Below, in pieces: positions 1-8,005 of a stretch of 64,000 bases of DNA. Source of the stretch: UBA2029 sp037447125. GTDB lineage: Bacteria; Chloroflexota; Anaerolineae; Aggregatilineales; Aggregatilineaceae. The notes under the pieces were generated by a model that worked only from the letters and a program-made list of their open reading frames with translations, was not told the DNA's origin and searched no databases. The translations under genes and the position numbers were made by a program. The stretch covers positions 1 to 64,000 of the forward strand of contig JBBIHG010000001.1 in the NCBI GenBank assembly GCA_037447125.1, read 5' to 3'. Positions within the stretch are counted from its first letter, which is position 1; the number at the start of each line of letters is the position of its first letter.

Positions 1-371
1 GGGCGACGAGGCGCGTCAGCGCCGAGTGGGGGTGAGGTAAACCAGGGCGCAGCAGAGCAGCGCCCCTACTTGACAGGTTGTGCACGCACCCGCGCGAGAA
101 TGGCTGCTGTGAACCCGGCAAGGCTGTTAGTATACCCGAAAGACAGCGCGGGCGTCCAGTTTGTCTTACGCAGTTGCACAAATACGCAACTTGGGGAGAG
201 AATGCAACGGCATGGCACGCGCGTGCTCCCAAGAGTACCGTTCGTCAGGCCAAGACGTGGCGGAATGCCATAGCCTGCCCGGCGCATGATCCCTATACTG
301 GGATCAGCCGGGAACGTGAATAGATTGAGAGAATCTTTGAGTCCTTTGAGTTGGTTTTGAGAGGAGCGTGC
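1..371. other. Intergenic region upstream of iorA
   Basis: No convincing gene is visible: the short open frames lack ribosome sites and family features. Positions 29-43 (GGGGTGAGGTAAACC) match the right end of the repeat at 48237-48251 exactly, so the window may open inside or next to a member of that C-rich/G-rich repeat family. A possible promoter element with an inverted repeat lies at 287-306. Confidence 0.5.
287..306 (+). promoter_or_regulatory. Candidate -10 box inside an inverted repeat, upstream of iorA
   Basis: TGATCCC and GGGATCA form a perfect 7-bp inverted repeat exactly flanking TATACT (294-299), which could serve as a -10 box. A transcript starting near 306 would have a leader of about 65 nt before iorA. 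The symmetry over the -10 box would suit a repressor site. No good -35 box is visible, so this is tentative. Confidence 0.35.
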
Positions 372-1961
372 ATGACAGCATTTGTCCCATTAGGCAACGA
401 GGCTCTGGCACAGGGGGCGCTGGATGCCGGGCTGTCCGGCGTCTACGCCTATCCAGGCACGCCATCTACCGAGATCACGGAGTACATCCAGCGTTCGCCC
501 GAAGCGCTGTCGCGCGGCGTGAGGAGCGCATGGGCGGCCAACGAGAAGACGGCCATGGAAGCCGCGCTGGGTATGTCCTATGCCGGCAAGCGGGCGCTGG
601 TCTGCATGAAGCATGTGGGGCTGAACGTGGCAGCCGACCCGTTCATGAACTCCGCTTTCACCGGCGTGCATGGCGGGCTGGTCTACGCCATCGCCGATGA
701 TCCCTCGATGCACTCGTCGCAGAACGAGCAGGACTCGCGCTTCTTCGCCAAGTTCGCGTTGATCCCGGCCATAGAGCCGGGGAACCAGCAGGAGGCCTAT
801 GACGCCGCATTCTATGCCTTCGCGCTGTCGGAGAAGCACGAGATTCCGGTGATGGTGCGCATGACGACGCGCCTGTCCCATTCGCGGGCCGACGTGCGGC
901 GGCGCGAGCCGCTGGCGGAGAACCCACTCAGCCTGCCGGGCAACCTGATGCAATTCATGCTGCTGCCAGCCATCGCGCGGCGCAAGTACGCCGATCTGCT
1001 GGCCAGGCAGGGCGAGTTCGTGGCCGACTCGGAAGCATCACCGTTCAACCGCTACGAAGACGGGTCGGACACGTCGCTGGGCATCATCGCCTGCGGCATC
1101 AGCTACAACTACCTGATGGAAAACTTCCCGGACGGGTGCCCGCACCCCATTCTGAAGATCGGGCAGTACCCCCTGCCCAGGGAGCAGGTCGCGCGGCTGG
1201 TGAAGGCGTGCGACCAGGTGCTCGTGCTGGAAGAGGGGATGCCGCTGGTCGAGGAGATGCTGTGCGGCTACCCGTTCGACAGCGGGAAGGTACATGGCCG
1301 GCTGGACGGGCGTCTGCCGCGCGCGGGCGAGCTAAACCCGACGCTGGTCGCCCGCGCGCTGGGACGCGAGGACTCTCGTCCGCGCTTTCAGGTGCCCTCC
1401 GTCGTAGCCAACCGGCCTCCGCAACTGTGCCAGGGCTGCCCACACGCCGACACCTACCGCGCGCTGAATGAGGCGCTGGAGTCCTATTCGAAGGGGCGAG
1501 TGTTCTCGGACATCGGCTGCTACACGCTGGGCGCGCTGCCACCGTTCGAGGCGATCAATTCGTGCGTGGACATGGGCGCGTCGGTGACGATGGCCAAAGG
1601 CGCGGCGGACGCCGGGCTGGTGCCGGCGGTGGCGGTGATCGGGGACTCGACGTTCAGCCATTCGGGCATGACGGGATTGCTGGACGCTGTGAACGCGCGC
1701 TCACCGGTGACGGTGATCATCGTGGACAACCTGACTACGGCCATGACCGGCGGCCAGGAGTCGGCGGGCCAGGGCCATCTGGAAGCGATCGCGTTGGGAC
1801 TGGGCGTGGAGGAGGAGCACGTGCGGGTGATCACGCCGTTGCCGCGCCAGCACGCGGCGAATGTGCGCATCATCGGCGATGAGCTAGCCTATGAGGGCGT
1901 GTCGGTGATCATCGCCCGCCGCGGGTGCATCGAGACGGCCAAGCGAGCGAGGAAGGCATGA
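372..1961 (+). CDS. iorA: Indolepyruvate:ferredoxin oxidoreductase alpha subunit, without C-terminal ferredoxin domain
   Basis: Catalytic alpha subunit of the thiamine-diphosphate-dependent enzyme that oxidatively decarboxylates aryl-2-oxoacids to acyl-CoA with ferredoxin as acceptor. Visible are the N-terminal pyrimidine-binding-type domain (GVYAYPGTPSTEI), a mid-protein LCQGCPHADTYRAL motif and the TPP/Mg motif GDSTFSHSG followed by DNLTTAMTGG. The ATG at 372 is chosen because GAGGAG lies 6 nt upstream; an in-frame TTG at 351 has no such site. The protein is 529 residues and stops right after IIARRGC. Family members usually continue into a two-[4Fe-4S] ferredoxin domain of about 80-100 residues, and no CxxCxxC cluster is present here. 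It overlaps iorB by 4 bp (ATGA). Confidence 0.88.
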   Translation: MTAFVPLGNEALAQGALDAGLSGVYAYPGTPSTEITEYIQRSPEALSRGVRSAWAANEKTAMEAALGMSYAGKRALVCMKHVGLNVAADPFMNSAFTGVHGGLVYAIADDPSMHSSQNEQDSRFFAKFALIPAIEPGNQQEAYDAAFYAFALSEKHEIPVMVRMTTRLSHSRADVRRREPLAENPLSLPGNLMQFMLLPAIARRKYADLLARQGEFVADSEASPFNRYEDGSDTSLGIIACGISYNYLMENFPDGCPHPILKIGQYPLPREQVARLVKACDQVLVLEEGMPLVEEMLCGYPFDSGKVHGRLDGRLPRAGELNPTLVARALGREDSRPRFQVPSVVANRPPQLCQGCPHADTYRALNEALESYSKGRVFSDIGCYTLGALPPFEAINSCVDMGASVTMAKGAADAGLVPAVAVIGDSTFSHSGMTGLLDAVNARSPVTVIIVDNLTTAMTGGQESAGQGHLEAIALGLGVEEEHVRVITPLPRQHAANVRIIGDELAYEGVSVIIARRGCIETAKRARKA

Positions 1962-2542
1962 GCATGAAGTACGACATGATCCTGGCCGGCGTCGGTGGGC
2001 AAGGCGTGCTCTCGATGGCGGCGATCATCGGGCTGGCGGCGGCGGGTGAGGGATTGTATCTCAAACAGACTGAGGTGCACGGCATGGCGCAGCGCGGCGG
2101 GGCGGTGCAGAGTCATCTGCGCATCGCTGCCCGGCCCATTCACTCAGACCTGATCGGCGAGGGTCAAGCCGATATGCTGCTTTCGCTGGAGCCGATGGAG
2201 ACCCTGCGCTACGTGCCATTCCTGGCGCCCGACGGCGTGATCGTGGCGGACCGGGCGCCGGTGCTCAACATCCCGGATTATCCCGATCTGGACGCCGTTC
2301 TGGCGGCGTTGAGGCAGTTCCCGCGCGTCCATCTGCTGGACGCGACCGGTATCGCTCAGTCGCTGCGCAATGCCCGTGCCTCCAACATGGTGCTGCTCGG
2401 CGCGGCATCGGTCTTCCTGCCGCTGAGCGCGGGCGCTCTGGAGAGGGCCATCGGGCAGTTGTTCGGTCGCAAGGGCGAAGCCGTGGTGACCAGGAACGTG
2501 GAAGCATTTCACGCCGGGCGCAGCGTCATCCAGCCAGTGTGA
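1958..2542 (+). CDS. iorB: Indolepyruvate:ferredoxin oxidoreductase beta subunit
   Basis: Beta (gamma-type) subunit of the 2-oxoacid:ferredoxin oxidoreductase, 194 residues, normal for the family. The N-terminus carries the Rossmann-like GVGGQGVLSM loop, and the HGMAQRGGAVQSHLR segment is diagnostic of POR gamma/IorB proteins. The ATG at 1958 is chosen because it overlaps the iorA stop (ATGA), implying translational coupling; an ATG six bases further on is possible. With IorA it should form the cytoplasmic complex used in aromatic amino-acid degradation or synthesis. No ferredoxin gene is adjacent to supply the clusters missing from IorA. Confidence 0.88.
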   Translation: MSMKYDMILAGVGGQGVLSMAAIIGLAAAGEGLYLKQTEVHGMAQRGGAVQSHLRIAARPIHSDLIGEGQADMLLSLEPMETLRYVPFLAPDGVIVADRAPVLNIPDYPDLDAVLAALRQFPRVHLLDATGIAQSLRNARASNMVLLGAASVFLPLSAGALERAIGQLFGRKGEAVVTRNVEAFHAGRSVIQPV

Positions 2543-2607
2543 CGCTCCTCCTGACCACCGCGCGAAAACGGACCGGGATAGGCGCTTTTGTCTATCCCGA
2601 TTTCATT

Positions 2608-2756
2608 CAGGGGGTGTACGGAAACCCCTCACCCCTGCACCCCTCTCCCTCAGCGGGGCGAGGGGAAATTGCGCGTTTACTCCCCTTCTCCCCGTTTGCG
2701 AGGGAGAAGGGGCCGGGGAATGAGGGGAGCTCAACTGCCTTACCGTACACGCTCTC
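2608..2756. repeat. C-rich/G-rich palindromic repeat with terminal inverted repeats (copy A)
   Basis: The left end (2608-2621) matches the reverse complement of the right end (2743-2756, ending CCGTACACGCTCTC) at 11 of 14 positions, including a perfect GTGTACGG/CCGTACAC. The interior has a C-rich half followed by a complementary G-rich half, so the whole unit can fold into one long hairpin. It sits between the convergent genes iorB and the L,D-transpeptidase and may also stop transcription. The first 40 or so bases from GTGTACGG match copy B near 48015 almost identically. It has no coding capacity of its own, so it resembles a MITE. Confidence 0.75.
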
Positions 2757-2776
2757 AGCTACTCAGGAGGGAGCGG

Positions 2777-3889
2777 TCACGATTGCACGCGGACGGGTGT
2801 GCCGATGGGCGCCCACTGGTAGAGCCAGGCTGCCTCCGGCGTAGGCATGTTCACGCAACCGCGACTCATCGGCTGGCCAAAGTTGCTATGCCAGTAGGTG
2901 CCGTGCAGCGAGTAGTCCCTGTAGAAATATAGCACCCAGGGCACACCGGGCAGGTAGTAGCCGGGGCCGGACATCAACTGAGCATCGTACTTCAGGTAAA
3001 TACGAAAGTTGCCGGTGACCGTGGGCGTTCCCCACCGCCCGGTGGAGACGAGGACATTGCGCACAAGCTGGCCGTTCTCGTAGGCGTAGACGCGCTGATC
3101 GCTCAGGTCTACGATGATCTGCTTGCCAGTGGTGATCGTCGGAGCAGGAGCAGACGGCGCGTAGGTGGCGGCATAGGCGGCAGCGGAGGCCGCGTCGGGA
3201 ATGACCAGTGTCTGCCCGGCGTAGATGTGGTTCGGGTTGCTGATATTGTTCACGGCGGCGAGGGCCGGCCAGGTGACACCATAAGCGCGGGCGATGGCCG
3301 ACAGGTGCTCACCGCGCTGGACGACGTGCGTGCGCTGGCCAGTGGCCGGGGCGGGCTGGGCCGGGGCCGGGCTGGCAGCGGGTGCGGCGGTCACTCCGGG
3401 GATGATGAGCTGCTGCCCGGCATAGATACGACTGGGGTTGGCCAGGCCATTGGCGGTGGCCAGGTCGGTCCAGCTAAGGCCATAGCGCTGGGCAATGGCG
3501 GACAGATGCTCGCCGCGCTGGACAGTGTGATAGACCGGTCTGGCCGCCGCGGCCGGTTCCACTGGGGCCACAGGTTCTGCTGGGACTGGCTGGGGTTCGG
3601 CTGCGGCAGGGGCAGGAGGCGCGCTGGCGTCTGGGATGGTGAGCACCTGCCCGGCAAAGATGCGCGCCGGATCGGCGATGCCGTTGACGGCGGCCAGGTA
3701 GTCCGTAGTGAAGCCGTAACGCAGGGCGATGCGAAAGAGGTTCTCTCCCGGCTGGACGGTGTGTGTCGTGCCCCCTTGGGCGGCTGCTGGCCCGTATTGG
3801 ACGGCGGTGGCGAACATAAGAATCAGGATGAGCGCGAGGAGCGCCTGGCGATGCCCGCAGGTCTTAGCGCAAGTGACGGCCAATGTCAT
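2777..3889 (-). CDS. Secreted L,D-transpeptidase with three LysM domains
   Basis: Cell-wall enzyme expected to make 3-3 peptidoglycan cross-links or attach proteins to peptidoglycan. Of 370 residues, about 15-37 form a signal peptide ending at an AAA-Q site. Three LysM repeats follow (about 43-86, 120-164, 188-231; each starts HTVQ or HVVQ and ends near LTIP/LIIP/LVIP), joined by Pro/Ala-rich linkers. A YkuD catalytic domain spans about 256-369, with HGTYWHSNFG (His329) and SRGCVN (Cys345). The ATG at 3889 is chosen because AGGAGA lies at proper spacing; an in-frame start at 3934 would put 15 residues before the signal peptide. A second L,D-transpeptidase without LysM lies at 61711-62871. Confidence 0.9.
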   Translation of the reverse strand: MTLAVTCAKTCGHRQALLALILILMFATAVQYGPAAAQGGTTHTVQPGENLFRIALRYGFTTDYLAAVNGIADPARIFAGQVLTIPDASAPPAPAAAEPQPVPAEPVAPVEPAAAARPVYHTVQRGEHLSAIAQRYGLSWTDLATANGLANPSRIYAGQQLIIPGVTAAPAASPAPAQPAPATGQRTHVVQRGEHLSAIARAYGVTWPALAAVNNISNPNHIYAGQTLVIPDAASAAAYAATYAPSAPAPTITTGKQIIVDLSDQRVYAYENGQLVRNVLVSTGRWGTPTVTGNFRIYLKYDAQLMSGPGYYLPGVPWVLYFYRDYSLHGTYWHSNFGQPMSRGCVNMPTPEAAWLYQWAPIGTPVRVQS

Positions 3890-4098
3890 TGTGTCTTCTC
3901 CTATGAAAGGCTGGCGCTGGGGTCGGGTGAGCATCGATCAGCGCTGAACTTGATCGAACGATATGCTGAGGAGTCTATGCGGATTCGGGTTACAGCACAA
4001 CTGCGGCTAATAGAAGCAAACAGAGCGAAAGCGCTTGCCTGCCCGGCACCCTGCCACGGGCACAACGCGGCGCTCAGCGGATTCGGCTGCCCACGCCA

Positions 4099-5931
4099 TC
4101 AACTGCCCCAGGCCCGAATTGTCAGTACCAGGGGCCGGCCGATGCGCGTGTTGCTGTTGGGATAGATGAGTTCCCACACGCCGTAGTAGCAGCCGAATGC
4201 GCGTGGGGCGGTTCCAGTGAACAGAAGCGGCGGAGAATCGCCTGTGATGCCCACGCTCTGCTTGATGAAAAAGTTGGATTGCTGCTGGCGGGCGAAGTTA
4301 AGGCCGGGACGCAGATACTCCGGACAGGTTTCCCTCAGCGGGGTCAGGTCCACAGAGGGGTCGGGATTCTCCGTAAGTGCGGCGCTGTAGGTGAGACGCG
4401 TATTTTCTGGCCAGACGCAGGTGCCCGTGTTACGGAGCACAATCTCGAACTCAAAATCGCTGTTGGCGCGGATAAGACGGGGGCTGTTGAAGTCCGTTGG
4501 TGACGGCGGGCGGTTGTGTTTGTCTGGCAAGACGACGATGTACTCCAGGTCGCAGGCCGCCAGCGTCCCAGGCATGTCTGGGGTGGGGGTTGCCGCTGTC
4601 TCACGCTGCAAGGCGAGAAACGCTGCTGTGAGGGTGAGATCGGATGTCGCTGTGTGAGTCGCTGAGGCGACGATGGTGCCCGTCAAGACCGGTGTAGGCG
4701 TGCGGTTGGGAGTCGCGGTAGGCGCTGGCGTAGGGGATAGTCTCCTGGTGGGCGTCAGAGTGATGGTGGGATTCTGCGCGACGGCGGTGGCGATGATCGT
4801 CGCGGTGCTGGCCAGAGACTGGGGTTCGCTCCCTGGGGTGGTGGGGGCAGACGCGACTCTGTCGCGCCCGAAAGCCACCAGTCCCGCAACGATGAGCGCC
4901 AACACGAAGGCGGCTGTGCTCAGAACACCAGCATAGCGGCGCCGGGGCCGGGCGCTGGGGCCGGGGCTGGCGTCTGGCAGGTCTGCCGGTGGCAGAATGG
5001 GCGTGTCCCCGTCTCCGGCTCCCTGCGGGCTGGCCGATCCAGCCGGGCCTTGCCTGGAAGCGGCCACTGGCCTGGCATAGCTCGCCATCTGCAGGGCATC
5101 GAGCGCGGCTGCGAACTCGTGCGCCGACTGGTAGCGCGTGTTTGGGTCCTTCTGCAGAGCGCGCCGGATGGCCGTCTCAAGGTCCGTGGGCAGCTCTGGC
5201 ACGAACTGGCTCGGAAGTGGAAGCGGCTCATTGACATGCTTGAGGATGATGGCCAGCGGCGTATTGGCATCGAAGGGCAGGCGACCTGTCACAAGCTGGT
5301 AGAGTATCACACCCAGGGAGTAGAGGTCCGAGCGCTCGTCGCCGGCCTGTCCCAAACCCTGTTCGGGTGACATGTAAGCTGGCGTGCCGACAATGCCACC
5401 GCTGGTGGTGATGTGCGCGCCGGTGACGATCTTGGCGATGCCGAAATCGGTCAGCACGACGCGGCCATCCACGTCTAGCATGAGATTAGCCGGCTTGACA
5501 TCACGGTGGATCATCTTGCGATCGTGCGCATAGGCCAGCGCTCGCGCCGCAGTCTTGATGATGTGGACCGTCTCAGGGATGGGAAGACGGCTGCCCGCTG
5601 CGGCGAGGTCGAACAGGCTGTCCTTCAGGGTCGGACCATTGATGAACTCCATGACCATGTAGTAGGTATCGCTGTCCTGGTCGTATTCGAAGTCATAGAC
5701 CTGGACGATGTTGGGATGCTTGAGCCTGGCGACGCTGCGCGCTTCGCGCTCGAAGCGCGTCTTGAATTCCGGATCGTCGGCCAGGAATGAGTGAAGCAGC
5801 TTGATGGCCACATAACGATCCAGCGCGGCGTGATACCCGCGATAGACCTCGGCCATGCCACCGCGACCAATGCGGTCAATGATCTCGTACTTTCCTAGCT
5901 TGCGCCCGATCACGTCAGTCTGAATCCTCAT
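4099..5931 (-). CDS. Transmembrane Ser/Thr protein kinase with extracellular NBR1-type Ig domain
   Basis: Hanks-type kinase, 610 residues from the ATG at 5931. The Gly loop IGRGGMAEVY is at 21-30, Lys44 lies in VAIK, the catalytic loop HRDVKPANL has Asp145, DFG begins at Asp162, and the activation segment ends GTPAYMSPEQ. A Pro-rich linker leads to one membrane helix (about 334-355), then a Thr/Pro-rich stalk and a C-terminal domain (about 470-610) with the RNTGTCVWPENTRLTYS pattern of NBR1-type Ig folds. The kinase should face the cytoplasm and the Ig domain the wall. An in-frame ATG at 5955 is possible. A GTG at 5970 would sit at or before the transcript start predicted from the promoter at 5974-6002. 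Confidence 0.88.
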   Translation of the reverse strand: MRIQTDVIGRKLGKYEIIDRIGRGGMAEVYRGYHAALDRYVAIKLLHSFLADDPEFKTRFEREARSVARLKHPNIVQVYDFEYDQDSDTYYMVMEFINGPTLKDSLFDLAAAGSRLPIPETVHIIKTAARALAYAHDRKMIHRDVKPANLMLDVDGRVVLTDFGIAKIVTGAHITTSGGIVGTPAYMSPEQGLGQAGDERSDLYSLGVILYQLVTGRLPFDANTPLAIILKHVNEPLPLPSQFVPELPTDLETAIRRALQKDPNTRYQSAHEFAAALDALQMASYARPVAASRQGPAGSASPQGAGDGDTPILPPADLPDASPGPSARPRRRYAGVLSTAAFVLALIVAGLVAFGRDRVASAPTTPGSEPQSLASTATIIATAVAQNPTITLTPTRRLSPTPAPTATPNRTPTPVLTGTIVASATHTATSDLTLTAAFLALQRETAATPTPDMPGTLAACDLEYIVVLPDKHNRPPSPTDFNSPRLIRANSDFEFEIVLRNTGTCVWPENTRLTYSAALTENPDPSVDLTPLRETCPEYLRPGLNFARQQQSNFFIKQSVGITGDSPPLLFTGTAPRAFGCYYGVWELIYPNSNTRIGRPLVLTIRAWGS

Positions 5932-5973
5932 GGACAGGCTTCGCGCCGGACCCATTATGCCCGACGGCACATG

Positions 5974-6002
5974 AGTATAGCGACAAGTGGGAATTGGCCC
6001 AA
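5974..6002 (-). promoter_or_regulatory. Promoter of the Ser/Thr kinase gene
   Basis: On the minus strand TTGGGC (5997-6002), a 17-bp spacer and TATACT (5974-5979) form a sigma70-type promoter. Transcription would begin near 5967, leaving a short leader before the ATG at 5931. Confidence 0.55.
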
Positions 6003-6140
6003 GCGACGCGATCGGGGTGTGTGTGCAAGATTTGCTGGGCCGTCGGGCCTCAAACCGATCAGGTCCGACGGCGGGAAATGTCTCGCCTGGGCGCTCCCTG
6101 CATTCCGGCGAACCGAGAGTTCGGGCGCTACTGCCCGGCG

Positions 6141-6503
6141 CTAGGGGAGTTCCTCTGCCGCGAGCGGCGTCTGGCAGCGATCCTGAGGCGACCGGGGATC
6201 GTCGTAGTAGAGCAGCACAGCAGCCTCATAGCCCGGGCCGGCCTCGCCGCCCCCGCGCAGATGCAGAGTGAAGGCCAGGTGAAAGGTCATCACGGCTACG
6301 GCGCTGGCCGTGGCCACGATGTCCCCTGCGGCGTTGCGGATGGCGATCTCCAGATTGGGACGTTCGCGGAATGGCGTGAGGTCCACTTCGACTCTGACGC
6401 GGCGGCGATCGGGGTAGGGCACGGCCCGCACGCGCTCAATGCGCACTTCATCCGGTGGGAGCAGAGGTAGCTGCGGGATCAGGCTCAGCGGATCGCTGGT
6501 CAT
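6141..6503 (-). CDS. Conserved hypothetical protein, last gene of the DUF1015 operon
   Basis: A 120-residue soluble protein that I do not recognise. It has no signal peptide or membrane helix. The sequence alternates hydrophobic and charged residues (RRVRVEVDLTPF, LEIAIRNAAG, AAVLLYYDD), suggesting a beta-sandwich. Its ATG lies 24 bp after the stop of the polysaccharide deacetylase gene, so it is probably the fourth gene of the minus-strand operon that starts at 9349. Gene status is supported by clean spacing on both sides and the absence of a better frame. Confidence 0.6.
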   Translation of the reverse strand: MTSDPLSLIPQLPLLPPDEVRIERVRAVPYPDRRRVRVEVDLTPFRERPNLEIAIRNAAGDIVATASAVAVMTFHLAFTLHLRGGGEAGPGYEAAVLLYYDDPRSPQDRCQTPLAAEELP

Positions 6504-6527
6504 GGGTGGCGCTCCTCATGGCGGAAG

Positions 6528-7505
6528 TCAGGGAATGGAGGCCACGTCCTGGTAGGACTCGCGGGCGATGACCAGAGATTCGGGGCGGGCGATGCCAACA
6601 GTGTAGCGGTTGGGCAAGTCACCGGGGCGAGGCAGCGCGCCGTAGTTCGCGCCAAATGCATCGAGGGCATCCAGCAGCGCCGGTAGGGCGGCGGCCACGC
6701 GCGGGTCTGGATCGTGAAGCAAGATGATCACGCCATCCAGGGCGGCCTGAGCGACAAGATGTGGCTGCTCCGCCGAGGGCTGGAGCAACGAGCGCAGCCC
6801 ACCAGGGCCGTCCACCGCGTGCCAGACAACACGGGCGGGGTCGGCGTTGCGCTCCCACAGCGGCAGGGGGTTGATGTGCCAGCCGCTGTAGTCGTAGACG
6901 CCGCTCAGCCAGTCCAGGAGGTGACGCCAGGGGGCCAGCGCGGGGTCACTCTGGAACAGGTCCCAGTAGCCGCTCTCGGCAAGCAAAAAGAGATTGCCTG
7001 CGGCACTGTCGTAGCCCCCGCCGGGACGGCGGAACAGGCGCGGCTGGGCCAGGAAGCGCGCCAGAGCGTCGGGGAATGGGGCGAGAGCCTCGCGGATGCG
7101 CAGTTCCGTCTGCAGGTAGAGCTGAGCCAGATAGGAAGGATTTGGCTGGGCGTCGAGGGTCGCTCCCCCCTGGTAGAACAGGTGATTGCCCACGCGATGC
7201 CCGGCACGCAGCATACGCGCCAGCACTGTCCCTTCGGCGTCGCTTGTGTTGCGCCCGTGCACGAAGAAGGTGGCCGGGATGCCACGCTCGTCGAGGAGAT
7301 CGAGCACGTCCAGGGTAGGGCCGGCCTTGCCTCCGGCCCCCTCGGTCTCGACGCCATCATCGAAGGTGAGGTAGATCGGCACGCGGCTGGGCGTGGCTGC
7401 TGCGCTACGAGCCAGCCCGGTCGCGCCGCGATCGGCGAAGAGTCGGGCACCCAGCGCTCCAGCAGTCGCCACAAACTGGCGGCGAGTCAGGCGGGGAGCT
7501 GACAC
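6528..7505 (-). CDS. Tat-exported polysaccharide deacetylase (NodB fold, CE4-like)
   Basis: Predicted 325-residue extracytoplasmic carbohydrate esterase. The GTG at 7505 is chosen because AGGGGGAA lies about 9 nt upstream and the protein then begins with a twin-arginine signal (TRRQFVATAGALGARLF); a longer in-frame start would bury it. The NodB signatures are TFDDG near the mature N-terminus, the metal-ligand histidines in HRVGNH, and a RRPGGGYDS motif corresponding to the substrate-groove segment. It may remove acetyl groups from peptidoglycan or another surface polymer. It is the third gene of a four-gene operon, 22 bp after the ACT-domain gene. Confidence 0.82.
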   Translation of the reverse strand: MSAPRLTRRQFVATAGALGARLFADRGATGLARSAAATPSRVPIYLTFDDGVETEGAGGKAGPTLDVLDLLDERGIPATFFVHGRNTSDAEGTVLARMLRAGHRVGNHLFYQGGATLDAQPNPSYLAQLYLQTELRIREALAPFPDALARFLAQPRLFRRPGGGYDSAAGNLFLLAESGYWDLFQSDPALAPWRHLLDWLSGVYDYSGWHINPLPLWERNADPARVVWHAVDGPGGLRSLLQPSAEQPHLVAQAALDGVIILLHDPDPRVAAALPALLDALDAFGANYGALPRPGDLPNRYTVGIARPESLVIARESYQDVASIP

Positions 7506-7527
7506 GGTCGCTTTTCCCCCTGGGCGA

Positions 7528-7965
7528 TCACTTGAGGAGGGCGCGGGCCTGCGCGTCGCGCAGCGTGGCCACGGCTCGCTCAAGCTGGTCTGCGGGAACG
7601 AGCAGGTGATCGCGCTCAAACGCCGAAAGGGCGAGAATGGTCACTCCTGCGCCGGCCAGGGCGTGGCTGACGAGGGCCAGGAAGCCGACCAGGTCTGGCG
7701 GCAGCGGGGTGTCAAAGGTGATCAGCCGGAAGGGACCTGTGGCACGGTGATCGGGCAGCCGCGCCTGGAACTCGCGCCAGGCGTCGTCTGGCAGCACGAG
7801 GGTGATCTCGTCTTTGTCGGCGAGCAGGGCGCTGAAAGGCTCACCGATCTCGGCCAGCACGCCCGCCGCGGCGGTGATCGCCCCAGCGGGCAGGCGGATC
7901 AGCGTGTACTCAAGATCGTCAACGACCAGGACGGTGTTCGCCAATGCCCGCTGCGCTGCGTCCAT
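7528..7965 (-). CDS. ACT-like domain protein
   Basis: A 145-residue cytoplasmic protein resembling the tandem-ACT (CASTOR/ACT_7-like) family of amino-acid sensors. The N-terminal half reads LEYTLIRLPAG and DEITLVLPDDAW. The C-terminal half has ITFDTPLPPDLVGFLALVSHALAGAGVTILALSAFERDHLLVP, whose pattern (seen in segments) is typical of such proteins. The ATG at 7965 is chosen because GGAGGA lies about 10 nt upstream; the longer frame to 8028 would overlap DUF1015. It sits 40 bp after DUF1015 and 22 bp before the deacetylase. The ligand is unknown. Confidence 0.75.
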   Translation of the reverse strand: MDAAQRALANTVLVVDDLEYTLIRLPAGAITAAAGVLAEIGEPFSALLADKDEITLVLPDDAWREFQARLPDHRATGPFRLITFDTPLPPDLVGFLALVSHALAGAGVTILALSAFERDHLLVPADQLERAVATLRDAQARALLK

Positions 7966-8005
7966 CAGACCATGTCCTCCCCGCGCACCCCAGAAGCCGG
8001 GCGCG

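Noticed and set aside
70..101. TTGACA at 70-75 as a promoter for iorA
   Set aside because: No suitable -10 box lies 16-18 bp downstream, and it is 300 bp from the gene.
2539..2932. Short plus-strand frames over repeat copy A
   Set aside because: They translate the palindromic repeat and the antisense of the transpeptidase; there is no ribosome site.
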